A DNA stretch of 43,053 bases from Mycobacteriaceae bacterium (GCA_019749805.1 JAIEPH010000029.1:1-43053), one strand, 5' to 3'; shown: positions 1-8,371, numbered from the stretch's first letter. Made by a program: numbers and translations. The notes: generated from the sequence alone by a model not told the origin.

Positions 1-76
1 AGTTCGCTCTACAGTGGACCACGACCCATCAACCCCAAGTCGCATAGCGACTGGACCACCAAACGGGTCCCCCTCA
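1..76. repeat. Left copy of 76-bp terminal inverted repeat (IS edge)
   Basis: Bases 1-76 are the exact reverse complement of 42978-43053; identity stops at base 77. Read outward from the unique DNA, each copy starts TGAGGGGGACCCG and its first three bases supply the stop codon of the interrupted gene. Starting with TGA resembles IS3-family ends, but the family cannot be assigned from 76 bp. Most likely both window ends enter copies of one IS and the assembly stopped there. Confidence 0.85.
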
Positions 77-1141
77 GAACCGCAGCGCCAGGATGAGAGC
101 CACGCCCATCATCGTCTGCGTCGCGGTCAGCAGCACTTCTTCAATCTGGCGGCCGTCGAGCTGCAAGACGGTCCCACCGCCGCCGAACATGTAGGCCACC
201 GGCAGCGACCCCACCAGCAATGTCCACTGGTTGACCTTCGATGAAATCAGCATCGCAATCGCGGCCGTGCCCTTGCCGCGAGCGGCGAACAGGATCGCGA
301 TGATGAACTCGGGAGCCTCAGAGGCCAGCGGCGCCAGCCACTGCACTAGCAGGAACCGGTCGATGCCCAGTTCGGTGCCCGCGCCGATCAGACTCTCAGC
401 GAACGGTTCGGCGCACAGCAGAATGATCGCGGCGGCCACCGCCAATAAGGCGAGCACCGTGGTGCGGCGGACACGATCGGGCAGGGCCCCGATGGCCGCG
501 GCCGTCCCGATCAGCTCTGGCTCCTCGACTTCGCCCCGTGTTAGTCGGTACAGGTAGAAGCCGAACCACCCCAGCAGCGCCATACCGATGGTGATGTCAA
601 TGTGCCCGCTGAGCGGAATACCGAACGCGACGACGCCAGCGATCAACAGAAACCCGAGTTCCAAGCGATTAGCTGAATCCAGCTGCAACGCCGAGGTTTT
701 ACCGTTGTTCAGCTTGCGCGTCACGGCGAGCGCGACCAGCACCACGACCGGCCAGCCCAGACCCATCAACAGCCGGTTCGATCCGGTCATGTTCGCTGCG
801 GCGTATTGGACGTAGTCGGGAGCGCGGCCGGCGGTGTAGGCGTAATACAGATCGACGGCGTACTCGGGCAGCACCGCAATGAGTGCCAGCACCGCGATCG
901 CAAGACCACCCGAGACGTCGATCTGGGCGGCCTCGGCCGCCCAGGCCAGCAGGAAACTCGCCGACACCACAGCCACGCCGTAAACACACAGCGCCAGAAC
1001 CGGATTCGGGTGCAGGCCGATAACGCGCAGCACCAACGCGGGCATGATGAACACGCTGGTGATCAGCGCTGAGCGGATCAGCGAGCGGCGGTGATTCATC
1101 GCGGTGGATCCGTCGGTGCGGATCGGCGTCGTGACGGACAT
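74..1141 (-). CDS. Cation/Ca2+ exchanger (CaCA family), 3'-truncated
   Basis: Membrane protein of about 355 residues resembling sodium/calcium exchangers. Two inverted alpha-repeats are visible: an N-terminal one with ALIAVLPEYAVDLYYAY followed by ANMTGSNRLLMGLGWP, and a C-terminal one with PLASEAPEFIIAILFA followed by SKVNQWTLLVGSLP. The conserved acidic and Asn/Ser residues of ion-binding helices are present in each. About ten hydrophobic segments are seen. Start ATG at 1141 is supported by a GAAGGAC ribosome site just upstream. The reading frame ends exactly at the TGA formed by the terminal repeat, in the middle of a hydrophobic segment (ALILALRF), so the last helices are probably missing and the protein may not work. 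Role: exchange of Ca2+ or another cation across the cytoplasmic membrane, by family knowledge. No operon partner is visible upstream. Confidence 0.8.
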   Translation of the reverse strand: MSVTTPIRTDGSTAMNHRRSLIRSALITSVFIMPALVLRVIGLHPNPVLALCVYGVAVVSASFLLAWAAEAAQIDVSGGLAIAVLALIAVLPEYAVDLYYAYTAGRAPDYVQYAAANMTGSNRLLMGLGWPVVVLVALAVTRKLNNGKTSALQLDSANRLELGFLLIAGVVAFGIPLSGHIDITIGMALLGWFGFYLYRLTRGEVEEPELIGTAAAIGALPDRVRRTTVLALLAVAAAIILLCAEPFAESLIGAGTELGIDRFLLVQWLAPLASEAPEFIIAILFAARGKGTAAIAMLISSKVNQWTLLVGSLPVAYMFGGGGTVLQLDGRQIEEVLLTATQTMMGVALILALRF

Positions 1142-1590
1142 GGGTTGTCCTTCGTTCGGCGACCGGATCCAGCGCAGGTCGAGACTCCGGTCGGCAACAG
1201 TGGTGTCGTCCGAAGGTCTCGCTCGCCGGACCAGAGGTCCGGTGGATGACCGGGCGGCAAGACCGCCAGTGTGTCGACCATCCGCTCCCGCCGCGGCGAG
1301 GCGACGGCGAGGAACTACTCCCCTTCACCGACGACCGTACACACGGATCCGCAACGGAGCAATGTAGGGAGCGCATCAAATAAATCCGGCTGGCGGATAG
1401 AATTTTGCTGCTCAGCGTCCTGGAATCCGAAAGTTTGGCTGGACGACATTTTTTCTGTGGCAAACCTGTCGCTTCGGGATTTCGCCGTTCACTCACATTT
1501 ACAACGGTGACTCGATCGGCACCTCGTTTCGGCAACTGGAACCCACGCTGCTGGGGCGGTCATCGGGTGTGTTGATCGGTGCGCCGTTAG
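1142..1590. other. Intergenic, no gene recognised
   Basis: About 450 bp between the exchanger start and the istB relic. Reading frames here are short and resemble nothing known to me. It must hold the exchanger promoter, but no convincing -10/-35 pair stands out. Confidence 0.5.
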
Positions 1591-2132
1591 CTATCCGGCC
1601 CGCTTTCGCCGAGCGATAATCTTGGAGGTGCGTAGCCGGTAGGACTCGGTGCCAGTTTCGAGGATGTGGGCGTTAAAGGTGATGCGGTCGACGATCGCGG
1701 CGATCAGACGCGGGTCGGAGAATGCCGCTCCCCACTCACTGAACGGCAAGTTGCTGGCAAGCCCGATACTTGCCCTTTCCTCCCTCTCAGCGATGATCTG
1801 GAACAGCAATTCGGCTCCGCGAGGGTCAATTTGGACGTGGCAAGCTCGTCAAGCAGAAGTAAATCGAGTCGGCCGTAGCGGGCCACCACGCGGGTGAGGA
1901 TGCGTTCGTCGGCGGCTTCCACGAGTTCGTTGACCAGTTGGGCGCAGGTGACGTAACGCACCTTGCGGCCCTGCTCGCAGGCGGCCAAGCCAAGACCGAT
2001 GATCAGATGAGTTTTCCCAGTTCCGCTGTCGCCGAGCAGCACCACGGGTTCACCGGCGTTGAGGTAGTTCCCGGAGGCCAATGTTGCCAGCTGGGCGGGT
2101 TCAATCGTCTTGATGGCGTCGACGTCGAACTC
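1591..2132 (-). pseudogene. IstB-like ATPase relic (IS21 family), frameshifted
   Basis: Remains of an IS21-family helper ATPase. The readable part begins with EFDVDAIKTIEPAQLATLAS, then Walker A (GDSGTGKTH), NELVEAADE and the Walker B region (YGRLDLLLLDEL). It then loses frame near 1839: restoring one G gives DELGHVQIDPRGAELLFQII and on to LASNLPFSEW, DPRLIAAIVDRITF and ETGTESYRL, the usual C-terminus. The N-terminal part is absent and no istA or element ends are recognisable here. It differs clearly from the IstB of the element at 3341-7370, so it comes from another IS. Confidence 0.85.
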
Positions 2133-2241
2133 TCACCGTCGCCAAACAGACGTCCATTGCGATTCGATTACACGCTCGGCCGAACGTAGGCGGTCCGCGC
2201 CAAGCGACTTACGCGTGAGAGGCGTACATCATTCCCGGTCT

Positions 2242-2260
2242 AATGAAAATGATTTTCATT
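2242..2260. promoter_or_regulatory. Zur (FurB) box upstream of the MspA porin
   Basis: The sequence aatgaaaatgattttcatt is a perfect 9-1-9 inverted repeat in an otherwise G+C-rich region. Its core TGAAAATGATTTTCA (2244-2258) matches the 7-1-7 zinc-uptake-regulator box known from actinobacteria. A TATAGA -10-like hexamer follows at 2264-2269, so bound Zur would cover the -35 region of a rightward promoter. The next rightward gene is the porin at 2464, which would give a leader of about 190 nt; long leaders are known for mspA in M. smegmatis. No leftward gene starts nearby. Confidence 0.75.
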
Positions 2261-2463
2261 TCCTATAGACTTCCGGCGTGTGGTTTTGCGTGATCGCCCC
2301 ATCGAGGGGACGTCGCTCCAGCGGACGTTGGCGGTCGGTGCAATCGCGATTAGAGGTCAGGGAGTGGCGGTCACCAACACAGCGCCACGAGATTTGGCAT
2401 CGTGGGATGGCAGGCCACGATCTGCGGCGTCCCCGCGCTCGCAGCATCCTGAAGGGACGTGCC

Positions 2464-3096
2464 ATGGTGGCGTTGCGGGCCGCGTTTGCCCTATTCGTTT
2501 CCATCGCAACAGCCTTTTTTCAAGCGGGTCACGCCCGCGCGCAGCCAGACACCGAGTCGAGCCTGGTTGACGGACGGGGCCGTACGCTCACCGTCCAACA
2601 GTCAGACACCGTCCTTAATGGGGTGTATTCGCTGGACCGCGATAGGTCAACTCGGGAATGGTTCCAGTCGGCTCGGGGTCATTATCGCGTGGTCGGCTCT
2701 GCAGCCGAAACGTTCGAAGGCAGCCTGGAATTGGGGTATCAGATCGGCTTCCCATGGTCACAGGATGTGGTCTTCAACTTCCGTTACACCACGCCGAACG
2801 TCCTGATTGATCAGGGCGATCTTGCCGCACCCTCCTTCGGGCTCAACTCGGTATCCACACCTGACTTGCTCCCAGGCATGTCCGTCAGCGCGGACCTACA
2901 TAACGGCCCCGGCATTCAAGAGGTTTCCATTCTGTCGGTCGATGTTACGGGACCCAGCGGCGGCGTCGCGGTGTCGAATGCGCACGGCACAGTCGCGCGT
3001 GCTGCGGGTGGTGTGCTGCTACGACTATTCGTGCGGCTCACCTCCTCGACAGGTGACAGCGTCTCCACTTATAGCGAACCATGGAGTATGAACTAG
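2464..3096 (+). CDS. mspA: MspA-type outer-membrane porin
   Basis: Octameric mycomembrane porin family for diffusion of small hydrophilic solutes. The 210-residue precursor aligns without gaps to most of mature MspA: SLVDGRGRTLTVQQ, EGSLELGYQIGFPWS, NVLIDQGDL, FGLNSV, GPGIQEV, GGVAVSNAHGTV, GDSVSTYSEPW and a terminal Asn. Residues 1-27 form a signal peptide ending in HARA-Q. ATG at 2464 is chosen because it starts the signal peptide and has GAAGGGA at 2451-2457; an in-frame upstream extension from 2278 lacks porin or signal features. In the constriction loop MspA has Asp-Asp-Gly-Asp, here Asp-Gln-Gly-Asp, which removes one of the charges lining the pore. The Zur box 205 bp upstream suggests induction under zinc limitation. 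It could equally be the mspC/mspD type; the exact paralogue cannot be told. Confidence 0.93.
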   Translation: MVALRAAFALFVSIATAFFQAGHARAQPDTESSLVDGRGRTLTVQQSDTVLNGVYSLDRDRSTREWFQSARGHYRVVGSAAETFEGSLELGYQIGFPWSQDVVFNFRYTTPNVLIDQGDLAAPSFGLNSVSTPDLLPGMSVSADLHNGPGIQEVSILSVDVTGPSGGVAVSNAHGTVARAAGGVLLRLFVRLTSSTGDSVSTYSEPWSMN

Positions 3097-3114
3097 TGGT
3101 AGATCTTCGAAAGT

Positions 3115-3141
3115 CCGCCATGGAAAGACCTGCCATGGCGG
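3115..3141 (+). terminator. Hairpin after the porin gene
   Basis: A perfect 9-bp stem (CCGCCATGG / CCATGGCGG) with a 9-nt loop starts 19 nt after the porin stop codon. There is no U-tract, as is common for mycobacterial terminators. Confidence 0.6.
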
Positions 3142-3230
3142 CATCCTCGGCGGTTCTTAGACTCAATGGGTACACCGTCGGTGCCGTTGGCGGTGTGCCT
3201 CGGTCTGGCCTTTTCCCTCGATGTCAGTTT

Positions 3231-3340
3231 CTAGGCCGGCGGCACAGGCTCAGGGGTTGGCTGGGCGGGCGGCACAAGCCCCGGCGGGAAATTCGTTCCG
3301 GAGGGCGGTGCAGTACCCGGCAGCGGCGCGCCCAATTGAG
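3231..3340 (-). pseudogene. 3' end of a proline-rich secreted protein, cut by IS21
   Basis: The minus strand encodes LGAPLPGTAPPSGTNFPPGL and a short Pro-rich tail ending in a stop at 3231-3233. This matches the C-terminal region of the secreted protein at 15504-16199 (LGEPLPGTAPPPGTAIPAGL). The frame enters the IS21 element at 3341 and no N-terminal half appears beyond its other end at 7370. The gene was interrupted and its 5' part lost. Confidence 0.7.
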
Positions 3341-3435
3341 TGTCGGCGGTCATGTAATTCCCCAGGGGTAGCCGTCGCGTAATTCCCCAGGTTCGGGCGC
3401 TGCTGTGGTGAGGGTAGCGAAGCTGCGTCTGGTTG

Positions 3436-4191
3436 TCAGGTGGTGGTTGTTCCGGGTCGTTTTCGGGGTCGGTAGGACGGGCCGTCCATGCGTACTTGGT
3501 GGCTGGTGTTGATTAGGCGGTCGAGCAGCGATTGGGCGACGACGGGGTTGGGGAACAGTGGATACCAGTCTTCGGGGCTCGGTTGCTGGTCAGGATGAGC
3601 GGCTTGGCGGCGATGGCGCGATCGGAGACCAGGTCATAGAGGTCGTCGCTTTGGGTGGGGGTGTGCTCGCGCATCGCGAAGTCATCGACGATGAGGACCA
3701 GGGGGCGGGTGTATTCACGCATGCGTTGGCCGATGGTGCGATCAGCGTGCCCGCCGGCCAGGTCGGGCGAGCATGCGCGAGCATTTGACGAATCGGATGT
3801 CGCCGCCGCGTCGGGCCACTTGGTGTCCGAGTGCTTGTGCGACAGGGGTTTTGCCGACATCCACGGGTCCGTAGAGGATGACTGATTCGCCGGCGTCCAG
3901 CCAGCGCAGCGCGGCCAGGTCGCGCAGCATCGCGGCGGGCAGTTTGGGGCTGACGGTGAAGTCGAAGTCGTCGAAGGTGTTGTGCTGTTCAAAGCGGGCG
4001 CGGCGGACTCGCCGGGCCAGGGCCGCGGTCTCACGGCGGGTGATTTCGTCTTCGCAGAGCACCTGCAGGAATTCCAGGTGCCCGAGTTTGCCGTCGCGGG
4101 TCTGGGCCAGGCGGGCATCGCGGGTGTCGAGCATCCCGGTCAGTTTCAACGTCTTCAGGGCTGCCCGCAGGCTGGGATCGTGAATGGTCAT
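3436..4191 (-). pseudogene. istB: istB, IS21 helper ATPase with two frameshifts
   Basis: Starts MTIHDPSLRAALKTLKLTGM and has the IstB order of motifs: FDDFDFT, a Walker A-like GPVDVGKTPVAQALGH (normally GPxGVGKT), FVKCSR, then LAGGHADRTIGQR, LVLIVDDFAMREHT, DDLYDLVSDRAIAAKPLILTSNRAP and DWYPLFPNPVVAQSLLDRL to a stop at 3436. The frame breaks twice: an extra C near 3767 in a CCC run and a missing G near 3574 in a GGGG run. Asp replaces the Gly of the phosphate-binding loop. The protein would have loaded the IstA transposase on target DNA; this copy is inactive. The frameshifts are in homopolymers, so sequencing error is possible, but the Walker A change and the state of istA argue for real decay. 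Confidence 0.88.
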
Positions 4192-4232
4192 GGCAAGTAA
4201 CCTTTGTTCGGTGTGATTGTGGGAGAACGGAT

Positions 4233-5043
4233 TCAGGCCGTTTGTTCGGTGTCGAAGGCGTCTGGGCCGCGCAGCATCGCCGGTGGCATCGCGGCCGGTC
4301 GACCGCTGCGATCGTCGCCGTGTTCGGCGCCGGCGGCCAGGATGCCTTTGACGGTGCGATAGCCGGGATCAACGACGGCGATGGCGCGAGCGCATGCGGC
4401 GTCCAGGCGGGCATCGCCGTAGGTTTCGCGTAGTCGGATGATCCCTTGGGATGGCGCGCAGCCGGTGGATGGCATTGACCGCCGAGAGTTCGGCGACGAG
4501 GGCGACCGCGCTGGGTCCGATCTGTTCGGCCTGGGCCCGACACCAGCTCACCGTGCGCAGACTGTGGGCGATCTTGTGCGGCGGGTAGTGCTCGAAGTTC
4601 GTCGAGCGACCCGACAGATGCAGGACGTGGGTGGCGACCACCGCATGATTGTGAAAGATCTGCACCACATCGGCGGCCGCACGCACCGTGACTTGTTGGC
4701 CGAGCAGCCGCCATGGCACCGAGTACAACGCCTTGCCGGATTTGACGTGGCAGTCCGGGGCCACCTTGCCCAGGGTGTATGTCACCGCCTCAAAAGGACG
4801 GGGCGGCAACGGCATCAACGCATCGTGCTCGACGGCGGCGAACAGAGATGCAGGCGTCTGCCCGTCGATCCCGCGGGTGCTTGCGGCGCCCGTAGACCTC
4901 GGTGCACCACCGCAGAGCATCGCCCTGCATCTGCGGCATCGAGTCGAAGTGCCGCCCGGCGAAAAACGAGTCCCGAATGTTGGGTATCGGGCGTTCGATG
5001 CGCGGTTTGTCCTTCGGTTATCCGGCCCGGGCCGGGTCGACCA
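4233..5043 (-). pseudogene. istA: istA 3' part (IS21 transposase), decayed
   Basis: C-terminal half of IstA downstream of the IS256 insertion. Reading from 5043: DPARAG, an in-frame TAA, then PKDKPRIERPIPNIRDSFFAG and GDALRWCTEVYG. After a frameshift come TPASLFAAVEHDALMPLP, the DUF-like tail KSGKALYSVPWRLLGQQVTV, VATHV and HYPPHKIA. A further frameshift near 4450 leads to IRLRETYGDARLDAACARA and a stop at 4233. At least two frameshifts and one nonsense codon mean that it was dead independently of the IS256 insertion. Confidence 0.85.
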
Positions 5044-6461
5044 GGGCGTGTCATTCCATCTGTGTAAGTCCGGGGTGGTCCATCATCGGACCGCCATTCG
5101 GGCGGACAGAAGGGGTGTTTTGTGACGAAGACCACGCAGTCGCCGGCTCAAGAGAAGTCGGCTGCGCGGCAACTGGCGGAGACGTTTTCGGCTGAGACGC
5201 TGGATTCGTTGATCAAGGATGCGGTCAAATCCGGCACGCCGATCGATGGCGCGGATGGTTTGCTCAACGAGTTGACCAAGGCGGTGTTGGAGCGTGCGCT
5301 GGATTCGGAGCTGACCCATCATCTGGGCTATGAGTCCGGCGATCCGGCCGGACGCGGGTCGGGCAATTCCCGCAACGGCTCCACGCCCAAGACGGTGTCC
5401 ACGGTCAACGGCCCGGTCGATATCAGGGTGCCCCGTGACCGCAACAGCTCGTTCGAGCCGGCGATCGTGGCGAAGAAGACCCGCCGGCTCAATAACATCA
5501 ATTCTGTTGTGCTGTCACTGTATTCGCGCGGTATGACCACCCGCGACATCGAGGCCCACCTCGAGGAGGTCTATGGCGCGAGCGTGTCGCGAGAACTGAT
5601 CTCCAACGTCACCGAGGTCGTGGTCGACGAGATCAAGGCCTGGCAGGCCCGCCCGCTCGACGAGGTCTATCCAATCCTCTACATCGACGGGCTGCGACTG
5701 CGCATCAAGGACAACGGGGACATCACCACCAAGGTGGCCTATCTGGCCATCGGCGTGGATCTGGAGGGCCGCAAACACGCCCTGGGGGTCTGGATCCAAG
5801 ACAGCGAGGGTGCGAAGTTCTGGCAGAAAGTCGTCATCGACCTGCGCAACCGCGCAGTACGCGACATCCTGATCGCCTGCTGCGACGGGCTGACCGGGCT
5901 GCCCGACGCGATCCGCTCGATCTACCCCGACACCGTGGTGCAGACCTGCGTGGTGCACGTGATCCGCAACGCGATGCGGTTCGTGTCCTACAAGGACCGC
6001 AAGAAGGTCGCCACCTCGATGCGCGCGATCTACACCGCCCCGACCGTGGATGCCGCCGAGCTCGCCCTCAAAGACTTCGACACCGCCTACGGCGCCCAGT
6101 ACCCGGGTGCCGTCGACGTGTGGCGCAACGCCTGGCCGGAGTTCGTGCCGTTCCTGGACTACCCGGTCGAGCTCCGCAAGATCGTCTACACCACCAACGC
6201 GATCGAATCGATCAACTTCCAGCTACGCAAGATCACCAAGAACCGCGGCCACTTCCCCGATAAGGACGCGGCGATGAAGTTGCTGTATCTGGGGTTGCGC
6301 AACATCTCCAGCGAGCGGGGAGGATTCTCCGGCACCGGAACCTACAACTGGACTGTGGCGTTGAACACACTCGCCAGACTGTTCCCGGCCGAATTCCGTT
6401 GTGCTAGAGTCCAACTCGTAGTCAAATCACCTCTGACTTACACAAAGATCGTGACAGGCTC
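5044..6461 (+). mobile_element. Complete IS256-family insertion sequence (1418 bp)
   Basis: Imperfect terminal inverted repeats: GGGCGTGTCA...GTGTAAGTC on the left, and reversed GAGCCTGTCA...GTGTAAGTC on the right. The element is flanked by a perfect 8-bp target duplication gtcgacca (5036-5043 and 6462-6469), the length typical of IS256. Removing the element and one copy restores continuous istA sequence (FYGTLVDPARAG). The perfect duplication suggests that the insertion is recent compared with the decay of its host IS21. Confidence 0.95.
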
Positions 6462-6480
6462 GTCGACCAGGGTGCCGTAG
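5122..6480 (+). CDS. IS256-family DDE transposase
   Basis: Mutator-type transposase. Landmarks are ERALDSELTHHLGYE and GNSRNGSTPKTV near the N-terminus, IRVPRDRNSSFEP, RGMTTRDIEAHLEEVYG, then the catalytic region. DGLRLRIKD carries the first Asp, CDGLTGLPDAI the second, and the Glu lies in TTNAIESINFQLRK. The VVQTCVVHVIRNAMRFVS motif is diagnostic of the family. The start ATG lies 78 bp inside the element. Oddity: no stop codon occurs before the element's right end. The frame reads through the terminal repeat and stops at a TAG 19 bp into the flanking istA DNA, so the last residues after about LFPAEFR are not native transposase-like. The catalytic core is intact, so activity is possible. Confidence 0.93.
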   Translation: MTKTTQSPAQEKSAARQLAETFSAETLDSLIKDAVKSGTPIDGADGLLNELTKAVLERALDSELTHHLGYESGDPAGRGSGNSRNGSTPKTVSTVNGPVDIRVPRDRNSSFEPAIVAKKTRRLNNINSVVLSLYSRGMTTRDIEAHLEEVYGASVSRELISNVTEVVVDEIKAWQARPLDEVYPILYIDGLRLRIKDNGDITTKVAYLAIGVDLEGRKHALGVWIQDSEGAKFWQKVVIDLRNRAVRDILIACCDGLTGLPDAIRSIYPDTVVQTCVVHVIRNAMRFVSYKDRKKVATSMRAIYTAPTVDAAELALKDFDTAYGAQYPGAVDVWRNAWPEFVPFLDYPVELRKIVYTTNAIESINFQLRKITKNRGHFPDKDAAMKLLYLGLRNISSERGGFSGTGTYNWTVALNTLARLFPAEFRCARVQLVVKSPLTYTKIVTGSSTRVP

Positions 6481-7200
6481 AACGCGGCGAGCTCGCCATA
6501 GGTCAGGTTGATCTGCGGGTCATACAGATCAGGGCGGACCACCCGGTCGCGCCAGGCACCGCGCCGAAGAACTCGAACGCCGCCACATGCGAAGCGTTCC
6601 AGGATGTTTGATTCATCCGCAGGACCGGCTGGACGAACAGTGCCCGCGAGCACGACAGGATCATCGCGAACACCTACACCGCCACCCGACGGCCCGAGGT
6701 GGGGTCGCACCACAGGGCGAGCTTGCCGTAGTCGATCTGTGCTTCGCTGCCCGGCTCCACAGCACCACGCGGCACTGTCACTCGCGCTTCGAGACGTGAC
6801 TCGGTGAAAGTGCTTGTGATATACGACGTACCGTCGATTCCGATACCTCGACCCGGTGGTCATCGCGCAACCGCTGAGCGATGGTCGCCCCCGTCACCGG
6901 CACCTTCAGCTGGTCGGTGATCCACCGGTGATGGGCCGCGATCTGCTCCTAGGTCAACGCCCGCGCCGCGGGGTCGCGCAACTCGGGGAACCAACGTCCT
7001 ATCCGCGCCCGCCACAGCTCCTCGTCGAACGCCTCAGCCGGGCGTGGTTGCAGACCGTCAGCGAGCGCCGGGGCCAGGTACTTGCGGATCGTCTTGCGGT
7101 CGATGTTGAGTGCCTGATGTATCTGCACCTGCGATCGGCCGGCGTTCCAGTGCCGGAACATCTCCACGAAGTCGGTCACGTTCCACGATCTCCTTGCCAC
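6462..7200 (-). pseudogene. istA: istA 5' part (IS21 transposase), decayed
   Basis: N-terminal part of IstA, starting at 7200 with ARRSWNVTDFVEMFRHWNAG and the helix-turn-helix QVQIHQALNIDRKTIRKYL. An in-frame TAG at 6949-6951 replaces the expected Trp after RDPAARALT; beyond it the frame continues EQIAAHHRWITDQLKVPVTG, RLRDDHRVEVSESTVRR. A frameshift follows, and the fragment ends LYDPQINLTYGELAAFYGTL at the IS256 junction. Together with 4233-5043 it makes one broken istA. Confidence 0.85.
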
Positions 7201-7370
7201 CTCAAGGCCCCTTCCAGGCCCCCTTGGTGGGGCATCTGAACGGAGCGAACCTGAGCAGCACCCCGACCCCGCCGGACACGCCCCAAAGGGGTGGGGAATT
7301 ACGTGACGGCGGGTGGGGAATTACGTGACGGACAACCCCTCAAACCTGGGGAATTACGTGACCGCTGACA

Positions 7371-7759
7371 GTGAGGGGTCGTCATGCAACTGCCATGCCT
7401 GACCATGGTGGCGCGCAACGACCGATGAAGGCCGGGGAGGGCGCCCAGGGCACAACGGTCCCTGGACGGGCGGCCCAACGGTCCCTGGACGGGCGGCACC
7501 ACCCCACCCCGTCCTGCGGTACCGCCCGGCTTTGACGACAGCCGCCGGTGTTTCCACAAGGCCGGATTCGCGCCCGCTCGTGTGTTTCGCCCATTCGCCG
7601 AGCAGCCCTCCGCAATCCCGCACGACCGCCGAACACCAAGGCCATACCCCACGACACAGGTACACAAACTCGCAACTACTGTCAGACTACATAGAAGAGG
7701 CGAGCTGCCGGAACCGAGTTGTCGGCTGTTCGCTCAATCGCCCGAAAGGACACGTTGCC
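7371..7759. other. Intergenic between IS21 and the MPT63-like gene
   Basis: No gene recognised in about 390 bp. It contains a two-copy tandem repeat of 23 bp (7453-7475 and 7476-7498, one mismatch, unit starting caacggtccctggacggg). The missing 5' half of the proline-rich gene cut at 3340 is not found here. GAAAGGAC at 7744-7751 is the ribosome site of the next gene. Confidence 0.55.
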
Positions 7760-8326
7760 ATGCGACTAATGACCACGCTGACCACGACGATCACCGCTGC
7801 GTTTGTCACCGCGGCAACAGCGTTCGCCGCACCAGCCAATGCCACCGAGCATTGCCCGCACAAATTCGGTTCGGCACAACAGATCGCCGAGGCCGGGGGC
7901 GCGGTGGTCCAAGAGTGGGCAGTTGCCGACCTCCAGAAGTCCGAAACAGTACTGCCGGGGTACAGCCCTCGCGGACAGCTCTGGGAAGCATCGGCGACAG
8001 TACGTGCAGCCACGGGTACCGTCACCCCGATCATCCCCAACCTGCACGCAGTTACCGCCGCCGGCCAGCGCTACCCCGTGCTGTGGCAGATCGCTACCCC
8101 CCAAGGCTTGCCCGCCGCCACACTCGCGCAAGGCCAAAGCTCCAGCGGCAAAGTCTATTTCGACATCGAGGGTGCAGAGCCGATGGCAGTGATCTACGCC
8201 GACGGGAACGGCACCCAGATGATGTGGTGCTGCGATGGAACCATGAAGATGCCGATGCCGATGGACAACTGCCCAATGTGTGCAGCTATGGAAAAGCCGT
8301 GCTTACACTGCCGCGATCGGATGTAG
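7760..8326 (+). CDS. MPT63-like secreted protein with Cys/Met-rich tail
   Basis: Secreted protein of 188 residues. Residues 1-29 are a signal peptide (hydrophobic TTTITAAFVTAATAF, cleavage near ANA-TE). Residues 35-155 match the MPT63/DUF1942 immunoglobulin-like fold of M. tuberculosis Rv1926c: FGSAQQIAEAGGAVVQEWAV, GQLWEASATV, GTVTPIIPNLHAV, YPVLWQIATPQGL and SGKVYFDIEG. Unusually, the last 35 residues add MMWCCDGTMKMPMP, DNCPMCAAM and PCLHC: six Cys, nine Met and one His, which is a plausible Cu(I)- or zinc-binding tail. The ATG at 7760 has GAAAGGAC 8 nt upstream. The function of MPT63 is unknown; metal binding here is inferred from the tail and from copper genes elsewhere in the window. 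Confidence 0.85.
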   Translation: MRLMTTLTTTITAAFVTAATAFAAPANATEHCPHKFGSAQQIAEAGGAVVQEWAVADLQKSETVLPGYSPRGQLWEASATVRAATGTVTPIIPNLHAVTAAGQRYPVLWQIATPQGLPAATLAQGQSSSGKVYFDIEGAEPMAVIYADGNGTQMMWCCDGTMKMPMPMDNCPMCAAMEKPCLHCRDRM

Positions 8327-8345
8327 AACCCTAGACCTTGCCCTG

Positions 8346-8371
8346 CACGGCGCGAAGGCACGGCGCGAAGG
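8346..8371 (+). repeat. Tandem 13-bp duplication
   Basis: Two perfect adjacent copies of cacggcgcgaagg just after the MPT63-like gene, at the edge of IS3 relics. Likely a replication-slippage product. Confidence 0.7.

Larger units (their letters stand above)
3341..7370 (-). mobile_element. IS21-family element, decayed, carrying a nested IS256 element
   Basis: Ends are TGTCGGCGGTCATG (3341) and, reversed, TGTCAGCGGTCACG (7370). Each end carries internal repeats typical of IS21: two copies of gtaattcccca on the left (about 3351-3364 and 3378-3389) and three of ggggaattacgtgac on the right (7293-7307, 7315-7329, 7348-7362). It encodes istA and istB on the minus strand, both inactivated. Flanks TTGAG and GTGAG agree at 4 of 5 bases, a possible imperfect target duplication. 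The IS256 element at 5044-6461 lies inside istA. Confidence 0.88.

Noticed and set aside
2278..2463. Longer N-terminus for the porin
   Set aside because: In frame, but it would place about 60 Arg-rich residues before a clear signal peptide; ATG 2464 has a good ribosome site.
3513..4118. A separate 200-residue gene overlapping istB
   Set aside because: Its C-terminal part is the frameshifted continuation of IstB and its N-terminal part is an out-of-frame shadow.
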